Notes: a model not told the origin generated them from the sequence alone. DNA of 64,000 bases from Corynebacterium sp. ACRPH (GCF_022347285.1 NZ_JAKRND010000002.1:124001-188000); one strand, 5' to 3'. Counted from the stretch's first letter, positions 54,904-62,596 are shown. A program made the numbers and translations.

Positions 54904-55089
54904 CTAGCTGCAAGTAGGCATGCACTCGACAGACAGGGTGCAGTACTTGCCGTCATTGCCCAGAGCATCGCTGATGCCCATCTGCAGGGAGCGATCAGTC
55001 AAGATCTGCGCATCGAGCTCCAGATCCAGCTCCAGCAGGGCTCGGTCTTCGACAATTGCAGTGGTGCGCTCATGCGTTCCAAGAGCCAT
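54904..55089 (-). CDS. lanA1: two-component lanthipeptide precursor, alpha type
   Basis: A 61-residue precursor ending in NDGKYCTLSVECMPTCS. CTLSVEC is the lipid II-binding motif of mersacidin-type and alpha peptides, and the tail matches haloduracin alpha (GAYCTLTVECMPSCN). S40 lies ten residues before C50, exactly as the ring-forming Ser in haloduracin alpha and lacticin 3147 A1. Predicted rings are S40-C50, T51-C56 and S53-C60. The leader is acidic (ELDLELDAQIL). No GG is present; cleavage is probably near MG38 or another single-Gly site. The N-terminal Cys pair of haloduracin alpha is missing. GAAGGAG precedes the ATG. Confidence 0.93.
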   Translation of the reverse strand: MALGTHERTTAIVEDRALLELDLELDAQILTDRSLQMGISDALGNDGKYCTLSVECMPTCS

Positions 55090-55135
55090 TGGTGTTTCTC
55101 CTTCGAGAGTGTTGTGTTCTTACATGACCGGCTGG

Positions 55136-55252
55136 TCACGCTTCGGTGATGCTGAGGATGCGAGTTTTCTGTCTCCTCAAGAAAGCCGAAGTATCCGCGG
55201 TTTTCGACGTACTTAACAAGCTTCGAATTCTCGCTAACGTCATGTTTTTCAT
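55136..55252 (-). CDS. possible 38-codon ORF upstream of lanA1
   Basis: The frame MKNMTLARIRSLLSTSKTAD and its short continuation is basic and Cys-free. A GAGGAA lies seven bases before the ATG, which is the only reason to list it. It ends 46 bp before lanA1, in the same direction. It could be a leader peptide, or no gene at all. Confidence 0.22.
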   Translation of the reverse strand: MKNMTLARIRSLLSTSKTADTSAFLRRQKTRILSITEA

Positions 55253-55324
55253 GCCGTTGTTCCTCGATTCCCATGGTTGCATCACAGGCAATTCCAGGAA
55301 AGACCAAACAAGTGTTCCGGTACG

Positions 55325-55356
55325 AAAGTAGACTTGATGTAGTCCAAAGTAGATTG
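55325..55356. promoter_or_regulatory. paired AAAGTAGA boxes, candidate response-regulator site
   Basis: AAAGTAGACTT (55325-55335) and AAAGTAGATTG (55346-55356) are in direct orientation, 21 bp apart, two helical turns. The flanking GGTACGAAAGT is shared with the site at 56768-56779. They lie 33 bp before the kinase start and about 236 bp before lanA1. Confidence 0.6.
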
Positions 55357-55388
55357 CAAAGTTCAGTTCTTGGCAGCCGAAGGTACCT

Positions 55389-56753
55389 GTGCTTAAAAAC
55401 GGAAAAACACCTGGAAGAACCCCTTTTCTTAGCCGCGTGGCTACTGGTCCCGTGACTTCTTCTACTCGACTCGGGCCCCGCAACCGCGACGTCAGAGCTC
55501 CCTTGCTGGTGTTTCTCTTATGCGCAGTAGCTATCGGGCTGAACCTTGCTCTCGCCCCTGATGCTTACTCCACCGAGTTAATTCTGATTTCGCTTAGCCT
55601 CTGTGTATTCGTTGCCCTCGGGCTGCGATTTCCACGTCTAGCAACCCTGCTCTTCCTAGTGACCTTTACTCTGGCGATCTTCTCTGGAGTGGAGGAATTT
55701 CCCGCCTTTATCTTTTTGGCACCCGTATTCTGTGGCGTCATCGCCTTTGCTGGTGAACTCCTGCCCACCATTGCAGTGACTCTTGGCACATTGGCTCTGG
55801 GGCTACTCGATCCAGACGTCGAATCACCTGAGGGTTTGGTCACCAGTATCGACCCCTCTGCGCTTCTGATGTGGTCCATCCTCCTACTCATTGGCTCCTT
55901 TTCTGGTTGGGCATTCGGATTCCAGGAACGCAGGCGGCACCAATTGGCCGCAGACTGGCAGAGAGAGCTAAAGCAACGCCGCCAGGAGCTCGCTACCACT
56001 CTCCACGATTCTGTGACCGGCCCCCTAACTTCCGTTGTACTGCGCTCCGAAACCATGCGTCTCCAGCTCGATACAGAAGCGGACGAGGGTACAAGCAACG
56101 AACTCCTGGACAAAGAATCCCTGCGCAATAACCTCGAAACGATTGCGGACAGCAGCCGAGAAGCCATGGTGCAAAGCCGAAAGCTACTCGATCTGCTCCA
56201 ATCGACAGACTGGGCCCTCTCCAGCGGTGAGGCACCCGCTGTTGCCGATTCCTTGGAGGAGTTCCGCGAAAGAATCAGTCAGCACGGCTTTCGGGTGTTC
56301 TTTACTCTGGGCGTCCCCCCGGATGCAATGCTGCCCCACCTGCATACCCCCTCTACCTCACCTCCGTCGACACTTTCACCAGCAGACACTGATGCCTTTC
56401 CCAACGGCATCAGCCAGAAGGAATATGCAAGAAACCTCCCCCAGGGAATGCGCCAGCGCACGCTCATCCACCGGCTACTCCTGGAGGGGGCAACCAACAT
56501 CATCAAATACGCTGAGCCAGGTTCCCCAATCATTGTCTCCATCGATAAGGAGACAAAACCGCACACTGTTGGAATTTGGAACCTCGCCAAGGAAGGAGCC
56601 GGAGAATCCGAAAATCAATCATCCCTGATGTCCTCAAAACTCGGCCTTGTCAGTCTTCGCCGTTGGGCGTCTAGAGCTCGGGGCACGATCGAAATAAGGC
56701 ACAAGAAGTGCGGTCCCCATAGCGTATGGTGCCTAAGCGCTAGTTTTCGCTAA
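55389..56753 (+). CDS. DesK-like sensor histidine kinase
   Basis: The 454-residue kinase's N-terminal half has five to six hydrophobic helices between about residues 38 and 178. The HisKA_3-type motif LATTLHDSVTGPLTSVVLRSE follows, with phospho-acceptor H206. The ATPase domain shows the N box (LLEGATNIIKYAEPGSPIIVSI) and a GLVSLRRWA segment. It is probably the partner of the LuxR-type regulator 350 bp downstream. The start is a GTG after GAAGG; a second GTG at codon 22 is possible. Divergence from the precursor genes points to control of the lanthipeptide operon. Confidence 0.88.
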   Translation: MLKNGKTPGRTPFLSRVATGPVTSSTRLGPRNRDVRAPLLVFLLCAVAIGLNLALAPDAYSTELILISLSLCVFVALGLRFPRLATLLFLVTFTLAIFSGVEEFPAFIFLAPVFCGVIAFAGELLPTIAVTLGTLALGLLDPDVESPEGLVTSIDPSALLMWSILLLIGSFSGWAFGFQERRRHQLAADWQRELKQRRQELATTLHDSVTGPLTSVVLRSETMRLQLDTEADEGTSNELLDKESLRNNLETIADSSREAMVQSRKLLDLLQSTDWALSSGEAPAVADSLEEFRERISQHGFRVFFTLGVPPDAMLPHLHTPSTSPPSTLSPADTDAFPNGISQKEYARNLPQGMRQRTLIHRLLLEGATNIIKYAEPGSPIIVSIDKETKPHTVGIWNLAKEGAGESENQSSLMSSKLGLVSLRRWASRARGTIEIRHKKCGPHSVWCLSASFR

Positions 56754-56767
56754 GCAAAGGAGGTACG

Positions 56768-56779
56768 AAAGTCTACTTT
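56768..56779. promoter_or_regulatory. AAAGTCTACTTT palindromic box
   Basis: AAAGTCTACTTT (56768-56779) is the reverse complement of AAAGTAGACTTT, so it matches the boxes before the kinase gene. Both places share the extended string GGTACGAAAGT. It lies about 125 bp before the secreted peptide gene and after the kinase stop, so it may drive the peptide and regulator genes. Confidence 0.6.
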
Positions 56780-56902
56780 CTCTGACCACCCGGCCGTCCT
56801 CAACGCACCCGGTGAGTTTTTTTCCTAGAGTCGAAAGCAGTCACGCAACACGCGCGACGCACTGACCACCACAATCAACCACAAAACACAACTGGAAGAG
56901 AT

Positions 56903-57094
56903 ATGCGTAAGAAGAAGGCCCTTAAACTCGCTCTCGTTACTGCCGTAAGTGGAAGTGTCGCAGCCCTTGCCCCCTCTGCAAATGCCACTGCGAGCATCCC
57001 CGCACCAAGGATCGAAACCCCTGTGACTACCCCTTACGCGCTGTATGACATCCTCAACTGCGACAAAAACCCAGAAATGGTTTGGTGCAAGTAA
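56903..57094 (+). CDS. small secreted two-cysteine peptide between kinase and regulator
   Basis: The 63-residue product has a clear Sec signal peptide (MRKKKALKLALVTAVSGSVA, ending about SANA at residue 28). The roughly 35-residue mature part is rich in Pro/Thr and ends with C53 and C62 (CDKNPEMVWCK), which could form a disulfide loop. GGAAGAG precedes the ATG, and the regulator gene starts six bases after its stop. I do not recognise it. A role as a signal for the adjacent kinase or as an extracellular immunity factor is inference. Confidence 0.8.
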   Translation: MRKKKALKLALVTAVSGSVAALAPSANATASIPAPRIETPVTTPYALYDILNCDKNPEMVWCK

Positions 57095-57100
57095 CCCATT

Positions 57101-57811
57101 ATGGAAAGTAGCTCCCCCACACAAATCCTCGTAGTCGATGACGACGCATGCGTACTCACGGCATTGAAACACTACTTCTCTGTCGCCAAAGACATCGAGA
57201 TCGTAGCCGAAGCCGAGAACGGCGCCGTCGCCCTCGAACAGATCGAGCGACTAGGGGGAGACCTCGACCTCGTGTTGGCGGACATCCACATGCCCGAGGT
57301 CGGCGGAATCGAACTACTCCGCACCCTGCAATCCCAGGACAATCCTCCTGTGTTCGTCGCCATGACTTCCATGGACACCGACGAAACGATGCTGGAGATC
57401 CTCACCAGCGGCGGCGCGGGGTACATCGTCAAGAGTGCCCGCCCAGTGCAGTTCATTCAAGCCGTCCGGGACGCGATGAACGGCGGCACCGCAGTCTCCC
57501 CCGAATGCCTTTCACGTCTCGTGGACTTTATCCCCGAACGCTCTGTTGGTGGGGCAGCTGTGCAGGCACGGAAGTCGGCGTCACCAAATAAACAAGAGCA
57601 ACCCGGCGCGGCGCCAGACCCGAAAAGCATTCCGGAAGGCGAGCGTACCACCCTCCAACTGCTGGTCCAGGGGCACTCAAACGCGGAGATCGCGAAGGAG
57701 GCGCTCTACGCGGAATCGACCGTGAAGAAGCACGTGTCCTCGCTAATGAAGCGCTTTGGGGTGGACTCCCGCCTGCGGCTCGCCATCAGCGCAATCCGCG
57801 CGGGGTACTAG
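57101..57811 (+). CDS. LuxR/NarL-type response regulator
   Basis: This 236-residue regulator has a receiver domain with acidic residues VDDD (12-15) and phospho-acceptor D61 in LVLADIHMPEV, and lysine in GYIVKSARP. A linker follows, then a LuxR-type helix-turn-helix (LLVQGHSNAEIAKEALYAESTVKKHVSSLMKRFGV). It likely receives phosphate from the DesK-like kinase upstream and binds the AAAGTAGACTT boxes. The Gln/Pro/Lys-rich linker (KSASPNKQEQPGAAPDP) is coded by AT-rich DNA containing one copy of the recurrent GGCGTCA motif. Confidence 0.9.
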   Translation: MESSSPTQILVVDDDACVLTALKHYFSVAKDIEIVAEAENGAVALEQIERLGGDLDLVLADIHMPEVGGIELLRTLQSQDNPPVFVAMTSMDTDETMLEILTSGGAGYIVKSARPVQFIQAVRDAMNGGTAVSPECLSRLVDFIPERSVGGAAVQARKSASPNKQEQPGAAPDPKSIPEGERTTLQLLVQGHSNAEIAKEALYAESTVKKHVSSLMKRFGVDSRLRLAISAIRAGY

Positions 57812-57874
57812 CCGAAAACTCTTACGCGGGGGACGAACACCGGCGTTCTGTGGCGCCGAGTCTGATCCGAGACT

Positions 57875-57907
57875 GGTTCAAGGCCGGTCCAAGGCTAGTC
57901 CAAGGCA
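57875..57907. repeat. three tandem 11-bp units before the permease gene
   Basis: GGTTCAAGGCC, GGTCCAAGGCT and AGTCCAAGGCA follow one another in the 129-bp gap between the response regulator and the amino-acid permease, about 35 bp before the permease start. Function unknown. Confidence 0.5.
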
Positions 57908-57940
57908 GAGCCGCATTTGGCCAGGTCGTATTCTTAGGGA

Positions 57941-59410
57941 ATGAGCTCTACCCCCTCCACCTCCCCAGATAGCGCCAGTTCACACGCGAACTCGCGCACC
58001 GGCAGTGACAAGCTAGGCGATGACAAGCTAAGCAATGGGCTGAAGGTCCGCCATCTCACGATGATGGGCTTGGGCTCCACCATCGGCGCCGGGCTGTTCC
58101 TGGGCACCGGCGTGGGCATCGAGGCCGCCGGCCCGGCCGTTCTGCTGGCCTATATCGTGGCGGGCCTCATCGCCATCCTGGTGATGGAGATGCTGGGCGA
58201 GATGGGCACTGTCATCCCCGCCTCCGGCTCTTTCTCCGAATACGCCGAGCACGGCATCGGGCGCTGGGCCGGTTTCACGCAGGGTTGGATGTACTGGCTC
58301 GCCACCGTCGCGGTGCTCGGCGCCGAAATTACTGGTGCGGCGAGTTTTATGGGGGCTTGGTTCGGTATTGACGCCTGGATCCCCGCCGCCGTATGCGTGC
58401 TCTTCTTCGGAGTGGTGAACCTGCTGCAGATCAGCGCTTTCGGCGAGTTCGAGTTCTGGTTCGCCTTCATCAAGGTGGCCGTGCTGGTGGCCTTCCTGGT
58501 CATCGGCTTCCTGCTGATATTCGGCTTGCTGCCGGGGCACACGTTCATTGGCACGGAGGTGTTCACGGCCGATGGCTTCATGCCCAACGGCGTGGGCGGC
58601 GTGGCCACGGCGATTCTGGCCGTGGCCTTCGCCTTCGGCGGCATCGAGATCGTGGCCATCGCGGCGGCGGAATCCGAAAACCCGGAGCGTTCCCTGGTCA
58701 ACGCGGTGCGCACCACCATCACCCGCATTTCCGTGTTCTACCTGGGATCCGTGCTGGTGATTACCTTCCTGCTGCCGCATTCTTCGCTGGGGCAGGCAGA
58801 GAACGCGGCCGATAGCCCCTTCACCCAGGTGCTGAACCTGGCGGGCATTCCGGGTGTGGTCGGCTTCATGGAGGCCATCATTGTGCTGGCGCTGCTCTCC
58901 GCTTTCAACGCGCAGATCTACGCCTCCAGCCGCATGGTGTTTTCCCTGGCCAAGCGCCACGAGGCGCCGAAGATTTTCGCCCGCGTGGACAGCCGGGGCG
59001 TACCGGTGGCGGCGATCTTGTTCTCCGTCACTCTGGCGGTGGTGATGGTGGTGCTGAACTACCTGGATACCGGCTGGCTGCTGACGTTCATGCTGAACTC
59101 CGCGGGTGCATCGCTGCTGATCGTTTGGACGTTCATCGTGGTCTCCCAGCTGCGCCTGCGCCCCCACCTGGAGCAGCAGGCGGGCGGCGCGTTGCCGATT
59201 CGCATGTGGGGCTACCCCTGGCTGACCATCGCCACGCTGGTTGTGCTGGCGGGGCTGGCGTTGCTGATGCTGACGGATCCGGGTTCCCGGGTGCAGCTGT
59301 TCTCTGCAGCGACGATGTTCGTGATCTTGGTCGTGGCCAGCTTCGCCAACTCCGCCATCCGTGGGTTGAGCCCCTTCGAGAAGCTGCCCCTGCCCTCCTC
59401 CCTCCAATAG
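57941..59410 (+). CDS. amino-acid permease (APC superfamily)
   Basis: The 489-residue transporter has twelve hydrophobic helices. Helix 1 carries the family motif MMGLGSTIGAGLFLGTGVGI, and SGSFSEYAEHGIGRWAGFTQGW follows. The polar 35-residue N-terminus is Ser/Asp rich. It most resembles the AnsP/GabP/ProY group of proton-coupled amino-acid permeases; the substrate is not decidable. It is the first housekeeping-like gene to the right of the lanthipeptide island. Confidence 0.88.
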   Translation: MSSTPSTSPDSASSHANSRTGSDKLGDDKLSNGLKVRHLTMMGLGSTIGAGLFLGTGVGIEAAGPAVLLAYIVAGLIAILVMEMLGEMGTVIPASGSFSEYAEHGIGRWAGFTQGWMYWLATVAVLGAEITGAASFMGAWFGIDAWIPAAVCVLFFGVVNLLQISAFGEFEFWFAFIKVAVLVAFLVIGFLLIFGLLPGHTFIGTEVFTADGFMPNGVGGVATAILAVAFAFGGIEIVAIAAAESENPERSLVNAVRTTITRISVFYLGSVLVITFLLPHSSLGQAENAADSPFTQVLNLAGIPGVVGFMEAIIVLALLSAFNAQIYASSRMVFSLAKRHEAPKIFARVDSRGVPVAAILFSVTLAVVMVVLNYLDTGWLLTFMLNSAGASLLIVWTFIVVSQLRLRPHLEQQAGGALPIRMWGYPWLTIATLVVLAGLALLMLTDPGSRVQLFSAATMFVILVVASFANSAIRGLSPFEKLPLPSSLQ

Positions 59411-59574
59411 AGCTCACCGCGGATGCACCAACAGCACGGCTAAAGGGGCAGGTAGCGAAAGGAGGATAGTCTGTATCTAAACAATCTAAACACGGTATCC
59501 AATTACGGTTCCTCGTCTTCCTGTCGGGCGGGTGTCGCACCCGCATGAGGACATCTAGAAAGGACTTCCCCCGC

Positions 59575-60555
59575 ATGATTCGCACCGCCATCATTGGCTA
59601 CGGCAACCTGGGTCGCAGCGTTGAGAAGGTTATTGCCGACCAGCCCGACATGGAACTCGTTGGCGTGTTCTCGCGCCGCGACTCCCTAGACACGCAGGCT
59701 CGTGTGCTGCCCGCTGCGGACGTTGAAAAGCACAAGGACGAAGTGGACGTGCTCTTCGTTTGCCTCGGCAGTGCCACCGATGTGCCAGCGCAGGCTCCTG
59801 AATTGGCCAAGCACTTCACCACCGTCGATACCTACGACAACCACGGCGAAATCCCGAACTACCGGGCCACCATGGATAAGTCCGCGCACGAGGGCGGCAA
59901 CATTGCGATGATTTCCACCGGTTGGGATCCGGGCATCTTCTCTTTTAACCGTGTGCTCGGCGGCGCGGTACTGCCGGGAGCCGACCAGATGACGTTCTGG
60001 GGCCCGGGACTCTCGCAGGGGCATTCCGATGCAGTGCGTCGCGTGCCTGGCGTAGCCAAGGGCGTGCAGTACACCAAGCCTAATCCGGAAGCTATCGAGG
60101 CTGTGAAGCGAGGTGAGGGCGCGGACCTGAAGGCCAGGGAGTGCCACCTCCGCCACTGCTTTGTGGTGGCTGAGGAAACCGGCGATGCGGCGGCGGATGA
60201 GAAGTTGAAGGATCAAATCCGCGAGGCAATCGTGACGATGCCGGACTACTTCGCGCCCTACGAGACGATCGTGGAGTTCATCTCCGAAGCTGAGTTCGAG
60301 CGCGACCACCAGGGCATGCCACACGGCGGGCAGGTGATTACCCGCGGCCAGGCGGGCACTTCCGGTCACGTGATTGAGTTCGGCCTAGAGCTGGAGCGCA
60401 ACCCCGACTTCACCGCCGCGGTGCAGGTGGCCTACGGCCGCGCCGCGTGGCGCGTGCGACAGGCTGGCGAGACGGGCGCCCGCACGGTCTTCGAAGTAGC
60501 TCCGTACCTGCTGTCTGCGGAGCCCCTCGACTACCTTGTAGCCAAGAAGCTGTAG
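59575..60555 (+). CDS. ddh: meso-diaminopimelate D-dehydrogenase
   Basis: The 326-residue NADPH enzyme makes meso-diaminopimelate directly from tetrahydrodipicolinate, the one-step lysine/peptidoglycan branch typical of Corynebacterium. The Rossmann motif is AIIGYGNLGRSVEKVI. Substrate-binding segments include DTYDNHGEIPNYR, ISTGWDPGIFSFNR and FWGPGLSQGHSDAVRRV. I start at the ATG at 59575 (MIRTAIIGYG), with AAGGAC upstream; an earlier ATG at 59545 is not family-like. Confidence 0.95.
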   Translation: MIRTAIIGYGNLGRSVEKVIADQPDMELVGVFSRRDSLDTQARVLPAADVEKHKDEVDVLFVCLGSATDVPAQAPELAKHFTTVDTYDNHGEIPNYRATMDKSAHEGGNIAMISTGWDPGIFSFNRVLGGAVLPGADQMTFWGPGLSQGHSDAVRRVPGVAKGVQYTKPNPEAIEAVKRGEGADLKARECHLRHCFVVAEETGDAAADEKLKDQIREAIVTMPDYFAPYETIVEFISEAEFERDHQGMPHGGQVITRGQAGTSGHVIEFGLELERNPDFTAAVQVAYGRAAWRVRQAGETGARTVFEVAPYLLSAEPLDYLVAKKL

Positions 60556-60569
60556 CACCCACGCAAAAC

Positions 60570-60605
60570 CCGGCCAACCTGCCGGCATTCCCGCAGGTTG
60601 GCCGG
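60570..60605. terminator. bidirectional terminator between ddh and the small secreted protein gene
   Basis: CCGGCCAACCTGC and GCAGGTTGGCCGG form a perfect 13-bp stem around CGGCATTCCC. It lies 15 bp after the ddh stop and just beyond the 3' end of the convergent small gene. Confidence 0.8.
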
Positions 60606-60613
60606 TCACCAGG

Positions 60614-60901
60614 TTAAGAAAGACTGCCGGCCCAATATGGCGCTTTGGAGTTCTGAGCGCCAACTAGGTTGTAAATAACGGCCCAGATGATTCCCAGCGG
60701 TGCAAAGAGGGGGACGCTCAGCCAAGCCGGGGTGTTTTCGAAGATTGTGTCCAGTGAGCCAAGCGGGGACTTGGTGTTCGGAGTTTCTGCAGCCTGTACT
60801 TGGGTGGTGGGGGTGTGGTTTTCAGCCTGGGCAGGTGCGGCGAGACCTGCGGTGACAGTTACGGCGGTAACGCCGGCGATGAGCGACTTGTGAATCTTCA
60901 T
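60614..60901 (-). CDS. small secreted protein of unknown function
   Basis: The 95-residue product has a Sec signal peptide (MKIHKSLIAGVTAVTVTAGL, ending APAQA at about residue 26). A Thr/Gln-rich segment follows, then a hydrophobic stretch near the C-terminus (about residues 60-82, including SVPLFAPLGIIWAVIYNLVG) that could anchor it in the membrane or in the mycolate layer. I do not recognise the family. The ATG complementary to 60899-60901 is preceded by GAAAGGAT. Confidence 0.7.
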   Translation of the reverse strand: MKIHKSLIAGVTAVTVTAGLAAPAQAENHTPTTQVQAAETPNTKSPLGSLDTIFENTPAWLSVPLFAPLGIIWAVIYNLVGAQNSKAPYWAGSLS

Positions 60902-61068
60902 TGGGGAAGAATCCTTTCTGAAGGAGTTCGGGTAGAGATGTGCAAAAACCTTCTTTGCCCCCAGGTGCGGTTCCATGAACTATTGGACGCAGACTCGTGA
61001 GCTCGGAAGTGCTTTGCTTAGCCAAACGCTTATAAGTGGCGAAACGTTAGCAGTCGCTAGAAATCAGA

Positions 61069-61106
61069 ATGTCCCACAGCAAACTGTCAAGAATGCTGTG
61101 GGACAT
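61069..61106 (-). terminator. terminator after tRNA-Thr
   Basis: ATGTCCCACAGC and GCTGTGGGACAT form a perfect 12-bp stem with a 14-base loop, five bases beyond the 3' end of the tRNA gene on the minus strand, followed by TCTGATTTC. Confidence 0.75.
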
Positions 61107-61110
61107 CACA

Positions 61111-61186
61111 TGGAGCCGCTTGCGAGAATCGAACTCGCGACCTTTTCATTACGAGTGAAACGCTCTGCCGACTGAGCTAAAGCGGC
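61111..61186 (-). tRNA. tRNA-Thr (anticodon CGT)
   Basis: The minus strand folds as a 76-nt tRNA: acceptor GCCGCTT / AAGCGGC, D arm with TAGCTCAGTCGGCAGAGC, and an anticodon loop containing ACTCGTAAT, with CGT as the anticodon for threonine codon ACG. The T arm reads GCGAGTTCGATTCTCGC. The discriminator is T, and CCA is encoded (61111-61113). It sits between a small secreted protein gene and holB. Confidence 0.96.
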
Positions 61187-61269
61187 GCGTACATTAAGTA
61201 CGAAGCGTTATCCTAGCCGACGCAAACCCTGAGCACCAAAACGCCATCTGGGGTTAGCCCGGATACCCG

Positions 61270-62520
61270 CTAGGCCACCCCGCAGCACTGCTGCAGGCGC
61301 CCGGCCATCGCATCCAGCGCCACCTCCGGCCGCACGTTGTACCCCAGCACCTCGCGGCACTCCATCACCGCATCGATGCAGCTCACCAGCGCCGACGCAC
61401 TATTACGCCGCGCCAGTTCCTTCGACGTCGCCGCCATGTCCGGGTGCTGGTGGCCGCCCACCGGCACGCCATCGCCATCCACCGCGCCCGCGGCCTGCAG
61501 CATCGCATCGCGGTACAGCCCGGCAATGTCGATCAGCGCCAGGTCAAGCGAGTCGCGGGTTCTTCTGGTGCGCCGGTTCTTCTGCTCTTTTTCTAGCTCT
61601 TTCATTCTTCCGGACGCCCCCCGCTGAGACTTTGCAGTACCCTTGCCTTTCGCGCCCACGCCGAGGCTGCTCTCCAGTTCCTCACGCTCCCGCTGATCCA
61701 GCTTCTCCAGCTCACTGGCGGCCTCTTCCTCGGCCTTCTTCACCAGCTCGGAGGTGAAGCGGTACAGCGCATTGGGCTCGTACACCAGCTGCGGCAGCTT
61801 CAGCGCGGTGGCACGTTTGGTGCGGGCGGCCTCGTCGCTGGCTAGGTGGCGAGCCCTTCCAATGTGTCCGGCCGACACGTCGGCGGCCCATTGGGCTTGC
61901 GTCTCATTGAGCCCCAAGGTGGCGTCACTAAGCAAAACACCCTTAACCGCCGCCGGCGAGGGAGTGGGCACATAAACGTGGCGGCAGCGCGACCGTAGGG
62001 TGATCGCAATATCCGAAGGGTCGGTCGAGGGCGCGCAGAGCAGGAAGACGGTGCGGGCGGGCGGCTCCTCAACGGACTTCAGCAAAGCGTTGGCGGCGGC
62101 ATCGTTCAGACGGTCGGCATCTTCCACAACCACCACGCGCCAGCGGGCGACGGTAGGCATGTTTGCGGCCTCGTGGATGGCGCCGCGGATCTCGTCGACC
62201 GTCAGCACCACGCCCGTGGTGGAGACCCACAGGATGTCCGGGTGCGTGCCCGCGGCCGCGCTCCGGCACTGGTCGCACTCGCCGCAGCCACCGTGCGGGC
62301 ACACCAACGCGGTGGCGAAGACCTTCGCCGCGATGGACCGCCCCGAGCCGGGCGGGCCTGTAAACAGCCACGAGTGGGTCATCGCCTGCGGATCCTCCAC
62401 AGCCCTTTGCAGCGGGCGGCGGACGGACTCCGCGGTGATGCGCCCGAAAACCCCCGGCGCGTCTTCGGCGGCGGTGGCCCGGGTAGTGGCCGCAGTAGTG
62501 GCCGGCGTGGTTTCCGTCAT
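61270..62520 (-). CDS. holB: DNA polymerase III subunit delta prime
   Basis: This 416-residue clamp-loader subunit has a P-loop (FTGPPGSGRSIAAKVF) and a zinc module (CPHGGCGECDQCRSAAAGTHPD). The segment VVVVEDADRLNDAAANALLKSVEEPPA matches the AAA+ Walker B region, and the SRC motif appears as LRSRCRHVYVP. A Lys/Arg/Glu-rich insert lies near residues 270-330. It loads the sliding clamp with DnaX and HolA. In mycobacteria the homologue also lies next to an adenylate cyclase gene (Rv3644c/Rv3645), as here. Confidence 0.93.
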   Translation of the reverse strand: MTETTPATTAATTRATAAEDAPGVFGRITAESVRRPLQRAVEDPQAMTHSWLFTGPPGSGRSIAAKVFATALVCPHGGCGECDQCRSAAAGTHPDILWVSTTGVVLTVDEIRGAIHEAANMPTVARWRVVVVEDADRLNDAAANALLKSVEEPPARTVFLLCAPSTDPSDIAITLRSRCRHVYVPTPSPAAVKGVLLSDATLGLNETQAQWAADVSAGHIGRARHLASDEAARTKRATALKLPQLVYEPNALYRFTSELVKKAEEEAASELEKLDQREREELESSLGVGAKGKGTAKSQRGASGRMKELEKEQKNRRTRRTRDSLDLALIDIAGLYRDAMLQAAGAVDGDGVPVGGHQHPDMAATSKELARRNSASALVSCIDAVMECREVLGYNVRPEVALDAMAGRLQQCCGVA

Positions 62521-62596
62521 GGTTACTTAGTGTAGCTACCGACAAGGACAGGGCAGACGCACCCGGCGCGGGACGACGTGCGTTAATCTGAAGGGC

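Larger units (their letters stand above)
55090..55388. other. promoter region between lanA1 and the kinase gene
   Basis: This 299-bp AT-rich region separates the divergent precursor operon and kinase gene. It contains an inverted repeat TGACC-GGCT-GGTCA (55125-55138) in the lanA1 leader, a possible tiny ORF (55136-55252), and a pair of AAAGTAGA boxes (55325-55335 and 55346-55356, 21-bp period). Confidence 0.55.

Noticed and set aside
54999..55307. 102-codon frame overlapping the lanA1 start on the same strand
   Set aside because: It overlaps lanA1 in another frame and lacks a good ribosome site; lanA1 has a strong one and a recognised product.
55136..55483. Longer version (115 codons) of the tiny ORF upstream of lanA1
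   Set aside because: It would cross the paired AAAGTAGA boxes and the start of the divergent kinase gene; only the short 38-codon form has a plausible ribosome site.
56815..56840. Possible terminator after the kinase gene
   Set aside because: There is a T-run, but the bases before it form only a 4-bp stem (CACC-C-GGTG), too weak to call.
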